Assembly: GCA_024752435.1 (NCBI GenBank)
Contig: CP103020.1
Span: forward strand, 682,001-746,000
DNA length: 64,000 nt
From: Allantophomopsis cytisporea
Taxonomy: Eukaryota > Ascomycota > Leotiomycetes > Phacidiales > Phacidiaceae
Direction of reading: 5' to 3'
Made by a program: the position numbers and the translations under genes
The notes under the pieces: generated by a model
The model's input: the letters and a program-made list of their open reading frames with translations, nothing else
What the model was told of the DNA's origin: nothing
Database searches by the model: none
Shown here: one piece after another, positions 58,854 to 64,000 of the stretch
Layout of the letters: each line of letters opens with the position of its first letter
Numbering within the stretch: position 1 is the first letter of the stretch

Positions 58854-59882
58854 TAGGCTCGGAGATGTTCTATATTGGACGATGGGAGTAAATCTCTTCA
58901 TACAATACTGATCGCATGCAACACGATTACCACTCCACGACACTCGATCCAACAGCTTACACATTAGCACCAACTGCCTTATCCTTTCACTCTTTCTTTT
59001 CTTCCCTTCAATCCTTGGCAGTAGTCCACGCTTTCCCGCTGTACACTGCGACCAGCCTGTTTAATTAAAAGGAGAGGAGGTAATCACAACACCCTGTACC
59101 ATACGGGGAATCTAGGCGTCATGCATGGGCGGGAAGGATCGGGAGGAGTTGAGGCACAGGCATGAGTGAAGGATTGTGATTTTATTGTTTGCACGCACAC
59201 ATGCATGCACGCATGCGCAGAACCCTCCGCAATCTTCTTCACATCTCCCCACCGTTAGGGTATTACCGTTTGGGTATTGAGGGGAAAGAAGAACCCACTT
59301 GTATAAAAGCCGGCTGGAATCAACGTCCATATTTCCCATTTAAATCTGTATGTCTTGGTGATGTGAACGCTGGGGTGATGTGAACGCTGGGGTGATGTGA
59401 ACGCTGGGGTGATGTGAACGCTGGGGTGATGTGAACGCTGGGGCGATGGACTGTCCTTGTTAGTTTTGTGCTTGTATCCAGTCCGCACTATCGAGATGGA
59501 TGTCGTGGAGATATGTCGAGGGATGTATGGACATCTGATAGAAGCTTATAGTCAAGATCCGACTCACCTGGTCCTTCGCTCGCCAATACCGACCGAGCCA
59601 TTGACGAGCAAAGGTAGTGAGAATAAGCTGTGCACATCATACCCCCTAAATCACATACCAAGAAGTTTTCTCAGCAATTTCATAGCACATTACGCACATC
59701 CCACATCTCACAAACAATATCCGGAACAAAAACAACACCGACAGCCAAATCAACCAAAAGGCAACCAGCCAAGCTCAAAAATATGGATTCAAGTCTAAAA
59801 CCAAACACCCAACTCCGTCCAAGGTATCTATACACAACACAAGCACACCCACAATTGACCCTACCCCCCTTTTTAAAGGCCC
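58854..59882. other. Convergent region between SET2 and the NHX1-type gene
   Basis: This is about 1 kb between two stop codons with both 3' ends. It contains a 17-bp minisatellite at 59359-59443. No gene is seen. Confidence 0.65.
59359..59443. repeat. 17-bp minisatellite, five copies
   Basis: Five head-to-tail, apparently identical copies of TGATGTGAACGCTGGGG occupy exactly 85 bases between the convergent SET2 and NHX1-type genes. Confidence 0.92.
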
Positions 59883-62110
59883 CTACACGCCGCCCTGCCC
59901 AGATCCATTCCCGTTATGCCGCCCACCGCCATCCAGCAACAGATGCGGCTTGATGAACCCCTCATCCAACTGCCTAAACCACGCAGCATGATCCTCAGCC
60001 GTGCCGTGAATCAAGCTACTGATAGCGCCCGAGGCGCTGATATGCGGCGCATTAGGATGGTCCGTGGTGCCAGACGTGGGATACGGCGTATCGTCCGTCG
60101 GTCGGCGGCCAGGGCTACGTCTGGGGCTGCGTTTCGCAGCGGGCGGAAGGTCAGAGGAGTCGGAGTCTTCGGAGTCCGAGATGGAGGCGCCGCGGCCCAG
60201 GAGGTCGCCTGTTTCGAAGCGGCCCCTCTGGGAGGCGGATGAGGTCTTTCGGGACAGGGAGGAGGGGCGCACGCGTGGTGAGGCGTTGCCGGATGCGTAG
60301 GAGGCGCCGGCGCCGCGGCGGTCGTCGTAGCCGTTGCCGTTGCTACCTTCGTAGCCTTCGAGTGGGAGCGCGTTGATGGAGCGTTGGGGCTGGTGGCCGA
60401 TTGCTGTGCCGGCGCGCTTGTAGTAGGAGCCTCCTGAGACGGCTTCGATGTCGAATTCGTCATCGCTATCAATTTCTTCGATGACACCGGTTCGGATACC
60501 AAGGATCTCCAGCATGCGGGCAGTCGTTCCTCCAAATATGATAACTGTCAGGACAACTACGACCAGGACAGTAGCTTTCAGCGCAAATGCATTCTCCCCT
60601 GACAGGCCAGCTGCTAAGGCCACTCCGACAGCTCCTCTTAGTCCGGCCCAGAAGAGCATGGCTTGGTAGTTGTAAGGTAATTCATCGGCGACATCCTTTC
60701 CTCTTCTCTTGGCTCTATATCTGATGAACCAGTTGATTGCTCTGGACAATGGGAAGACTGCACACCATCGAGCGGCGCAGATACCCATCACTGTAACAAT
60801 GATAAATAGCGGTTTGAAGGACAGGTTCGTGTCGGTGAAAAGCGAAAGTCCAAGGTAGATAAAGATGAAGTTCTCTGATAATTGAGCAAGGACCTGGAAC
60901 AAGTACTTCGTTGTAAGTTGTGTTCGTCTCGACATGTTGTAGTATGCGTAATGCTTCAGTGTGATTCCACAGAAAAGCAGTGACACAATTCCTGTAATTT
61001 ATTAGCAAAGTTACACAACATGTGCATTATTAGATATTTACCAGACATGTGCAAGCCATTCGAGAAGAAATAACTGGCATATGCAATCAACACAATCAAA
61101 CAACTCTCAATCTTGGGGAAGCGCCGAACGTAGGTGTATTTCAGACCCAAGGCCGTTGCAATGCCCACCAAGACTCCAATGACCAGACTGCCAAAGAAGA
61201 CGGCCAGGAAAATGCCGATACCCTCGAACAAGCTCAGTATGCCAAGTTGACCGCCAGCTCCGCCATCCTTGTATCTCTGGGCCGTCTCAAACAACACAAT
61301 GGCGATGGCATCGTTGAGAATTGATTCTCCAAAGATAATCGTGTATAATTTCGGGTCGACCTTGTAGGTGTTAAAGATGGCGAGAATCGTAACGGGATCC
61401 GTGGCCGATAATGTAGCTCCTACCGAGATAGCCTCGACAAAGGACATGTTCAACCCCTCGAGGGGAATTCGCGTATAGACCCATAGTATCAAACCAAGCA
61501 CGATTGCCGAGATGAACGTGCCGGCAAAGGCGAATGTCAAGATGGTTCCAATATTCCTAAAGAAGTTCGCCTGGTGTAATTCGTAGCCCGAGGCAAGGAT
61601 AATCGGAGGCAGGAGCAAGTTAAAGAAGACTTGATAATCGAAACTGACCAGATCTTGGATGGAATGGCCAGTAGTGAGTCGCAAGATCAGTCCAACGGTC
61701 ATACCTGAATCATCGGTCAGCTCGTGTTGTTCCTCTCGGTGCGCGCATGACCTACCAGCAAAGATGGATATGACAGTCTCATGCACCGCCTGCACTTTCT
61801 TTTGTTGTAGCATATAACTCATAAATAGAGCTGTTATCAACAGCATGATCAAGATGAAGAGCGCCCATGATGCGAAGATCTCCTTCTGTTGGGAATCGGG
61901 TTCTGTGGATAGTCAATCAGCATGCGACAGTCGTAGAATGGTAGCCTGCCCCGTGGGATTTTGGGATCACCAACGCTCCGGATCCTCCTCATCGGATTGT
62001 CTTCCTATAGGAACCCCATTGTCAGCTGTTTGTTATTCTCAGCTCTGGCGCTTGACGTTCGACGACATACTCAGATGCTCCACGAGCAAGCCAGTAACGG
62101 CCGAGGCCAT
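59883..62110 (-). CDS. NHX1: Endosomal/vacuolar Na+(K+)/H+ exchanger, NHX1 type
   Basis: This CPA1 antiporter exchanges luminal protons for Na+ or K+ and sets endosome/prevacuole pH. Exons on the minus strand are 62110-62071, 62004-61975, 61902-61756, 61704-61042 and 60991-59883, giving 662 residues. Family motifs are clear: the inhibitor-site segment FFNLLLPPIILASGYELH, ATDPVTILAIF, the ion-binding ND motif in FGESILNDAIAIVLFE, and the late helices AMLFWAGLRGAVGVALAAGL. About a dozen hydrophobic helices are followed by a Ser/Arg-rich cytosolic tail. The N-terminal exons are inferred: ATG at 62110, then a 30-nt exon (RRQSDEEDPE) ending at a GTTGGT donor. Skipping that exon also keeps frame (LKPDSQQKE), so both forms are possible. 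The third intron (61705-61755) is 51 nt without a stop codon. Confidence 0.94.
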
Positions 62111-62617
62111 GGCTTATGAAGTTGTGGTATGTTATTTCGGTTTGTATGATCGGGCTTTTAAAGTGGGCGGGTGACGCTTTTGAAGATGAATGGAGCAAAT
62201 GACAGTATCGCTCGCCTATGCGCTGTGTGGGGAGTGGAAAGAGAACACATGTACTTTGTGGACTTTCGTCTCCGCGCAATGGAATGAATAGTGAGTGATA
62301 TGCAAACTAGTGAGAATGGGGATGATGCTGGAATAGAATCGAATCTTGTCTGGTCTTATTGTTCCCGAATCAGCCAGGGCGGGATATTTGACATGGGGTG
62401 GGATTGAGATGGGAGGTTGTATGTGACAGTTTGTCAGGGTTGGTGGAGGAATAATACATCCATACGAAGACTGAGGGTTCGCTGTGGAGATGTATGGTAA
62501 TGTGGATGCGGTTGTCGGGAGAGTGTTTCTATGTACGCCTAGTTCGACCCCATTCGACCTAATTCGGAGCATATATGGATATATAAGGTATACTGATGAC
62601 TGGGATAGAAATCAATG

Positions 62618-62623
<6 letters not shown>

Positions 62624-62662
<39 letters not shown>
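62624..62662. repeat. (AT)n dinucleotide microsatellite
   Basis: About 39 bases of nearly perfect alternating AT lie about 510 bases upstream of the NHX1-type start codon. Confidence 0.9.
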
Positions 62663-62666
<4 letters not shown>

Positions 62667-62979
62667 ATCCTTATTTTCGTATAGATGTGAATAGGTATGA
62701 ATATAGCTAGAACAAGATACTATGAAGCAGGTATCAGATAGATGCTCTACATACTACATACTACATACTACACACTACTTATTTACAAATGACACAAGGT
62801 ATATACATACATAAGGCTTATCAACCTTACCTCACCTAAGGATATGACACGAAGGATAAAAGATGAAAGAGATAAAAGACTATCTTATGTACATCTGTAT
62901 CGCCCACGCTTGACTGAAGCAAACACTGGATTACATGGTATATCTTACATACGCCGTAGAGTGCATCGTTCATGATTTG

Positions 62980-63045
62980 TATGTAGTGGTAGTGGTGGTC
63001 ATAGTCGTAGTCATAGTCGTAGTCGTAGTCGTAGTCGTAGTACTC
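62980..63045. repeat. GTAGTC/GTAGTG trinucleotide-like tract
   Basis: Repeated GTAGTG, then CATAGTCGTAGTC units, ending at about 63045. It reads as Val or Asp/Tyr runs in chance frames, so the open frames there are artefacts. Confidence 0.8.
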
Positions 63046-63923
63046 CGTGCACACTCATTCATCCACACACAACCCTCCCGCTCTCCCTTCTATTCTTCTA
63101 TCCGCCCCATCCATCCTTCAGCCCCTCCATCATGTGCACACCCTCACCCCCAAAACAGAGCTGCTCATCCCACCAACTCTACACGTCCGATGTGAGGCCC
63201 GACAGTCCATCCGTGGTCGAGGGATCCGTCTCCTGTTGTTCCTGACGTGTGTGTGCGTGTCAGTGTGTAATATGTGGGTGTTGGTGGGTGTTGGTGGGTG
63301 TAGGCGGGTGTGTGCCTCTCCGCTTCCTGCATATGCACAATAAGTCATACATACATACATATACGTCTCGTCCAACTCAAACTCTGAATAACAATAATAA
63401 TAAAATAATTGACCCAATGATCAAGAATCCCTTTCACCAGTCATCCTATGAGGACCCTCCCTCGTTTCAACCCTACATGACTTGTACATCTCTGATCCAG
63501 AGCTGAAGAGGATCCTGTAAACGCGATCAATACTGCTACATCATTGATTCATTGATTGATAAAGAGCCTGGTGGCTTACAGCGATGGTCTGCGGACTAAC
63601 CCGCGTGATTAAGCTGATTCTCTGAACCAGAAGAACAACTTCACCCACAGTAAGTATGCTCAAGACCGATGAATCGACTTCATCTCTAGGGCATCAATCT
63701 GACCTTTCCATCCTCAGATCATCAAAAACCAGCATATTCCATCATAAACGGAACTCCATATACCGAGAACTTTCCACAGCTATCTTTAGAAGTCGACTAT
63801 CGGAACTCTATCGTGGGGCCCTACGTCACAACTCGAGTGTGATACTCGAGCATTATTCAAGGATCGGGGGAGGACTATTACGATTGAAGCATCACCCATA
63901 ACGACAACGACTTACAGATCATC

Positions 63924-64000
63924 ATGAGCGCAGATGACAGACCACCCTCTCGTGGCCGCGGCGTAGAACCCTCGGCCGAATCACCCCATATATCAACGAG
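63924..64000 (+). CDS. Possible 5' end of a further gene, runs off the window
   Basis: An ATG at 63924 opens a frame to the window end with the start MSADDRPPSRGRGVEPSAES. The composition (acidic, Arg/Pro/Ser) is typical of disordered N-termini of fungal nuclear or signalling proteins, and an open frame with a good ATG context (CATCATGAGC) follows a non-coding stretch. Only 25 complete codons are visible, so no function can be given. Confidence 0.35.
   Translation, partial: MSADDRPPSRGRGVEPSAESPHIST

Larger units (their letters stand above)
62111..63923. other. Repeat-rich divergent region at the right end
   Basis: This is 1.8 kb upstream of the NHX1-type gene. It contains an (AT)n tract (about 62624-62662), TACTACA repeats (about 62750-62780), a GTAGTC/GTAGTG tract (about 62980-63045) and GTGTTGGTGG repeats (about 63277-63310). 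Frames over these tracts are low-complexity and not coding. Confidence 0.65.

Noticed and set aside
62484..63343. Short frames over (AT)n and GTAGTC tracts
   Set aside because: They encode Ile/Tyr, Val or Asp/Tyr runs that simply mirror the microsatellites.

Overview
This window is nuclear DNA of a filamentous ascomycete (Pezizomycotina). The evidence is short GT-AG introns (mostly 46-76 nt) with CTAAC/CTGAC-like branch sites, protein sequences typical of Pezizomycotina, and genes on both strands without operons. The protein flavour and the moderate GC content with long non-coding gaps suggest a Leotiomycete such as the Helotiales. That placement is a guess from impression, not a computed result.

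Layout. 1-8.2 kb: the 3' part of SRP72 (+), an unidentified disordered protein with a KEN box (+), then alpha-actinin (-) with an unusual N-terminal extension. 8.9-13.7 kb: a secreted CBM18 chitin-binding protein with a long Gly/Ser repeat tail (-) and the GPI mannosyltransferase SMP3 (-). 15.6-16.3 kb: SKP1 (+). 16.3-22.1 kb: a gene-poor gap with small tandem repeats and one possible coding relic. 22.1-39.7 kb: five genes on the + strand, namely a full-size ABCB multidrug transporter, RAD23, an unidentified Gln/Pro-rich nuclear protein, eIF6 (TIF6) and the recombination mediator SWI5. 40.4-41.8 kb: a four-helix membrane protein (-). 41.8-52.2 kb: a 10 kb gap in which I find only simple repeats and no convincing gene. 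52.2-53.5 kb: a small AT-hook protein (-). 55.9-58.9 kb: the histone H3K36 methyltransferase SET2 (+). 59.9-62.1 kb: an endosomal Na+/H+ exchanger (NHX1 type, -). 63.9 kb to the end: a possible start of another + strand gene.

Most genes are housekeeping genes with unrelated roles: protein targeting, GPI anchors, ubiquitin, ribosome biogenesis, recombination, chromatin and ion homeostasis. I see no biosynthetic cluster, transposase, CRISPR array, tRNA or rRNA. Exon borders were set by hand from splice signals, reading frame and family conservation, and each multi-exon model sums to a whole number of codons.

The points most worth a second look are the chitin-binding protein with a duplicated 192-bp higher-order repeat and a probable Kex2 propeptide, the KEN-box protein with three copies of an FRRRxRxxSIL motif, the 413-residue extension in frame with alpha-actinin, and three unidentified nuclear or membrane proteins. 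I did not find a clear new multi-gene system.
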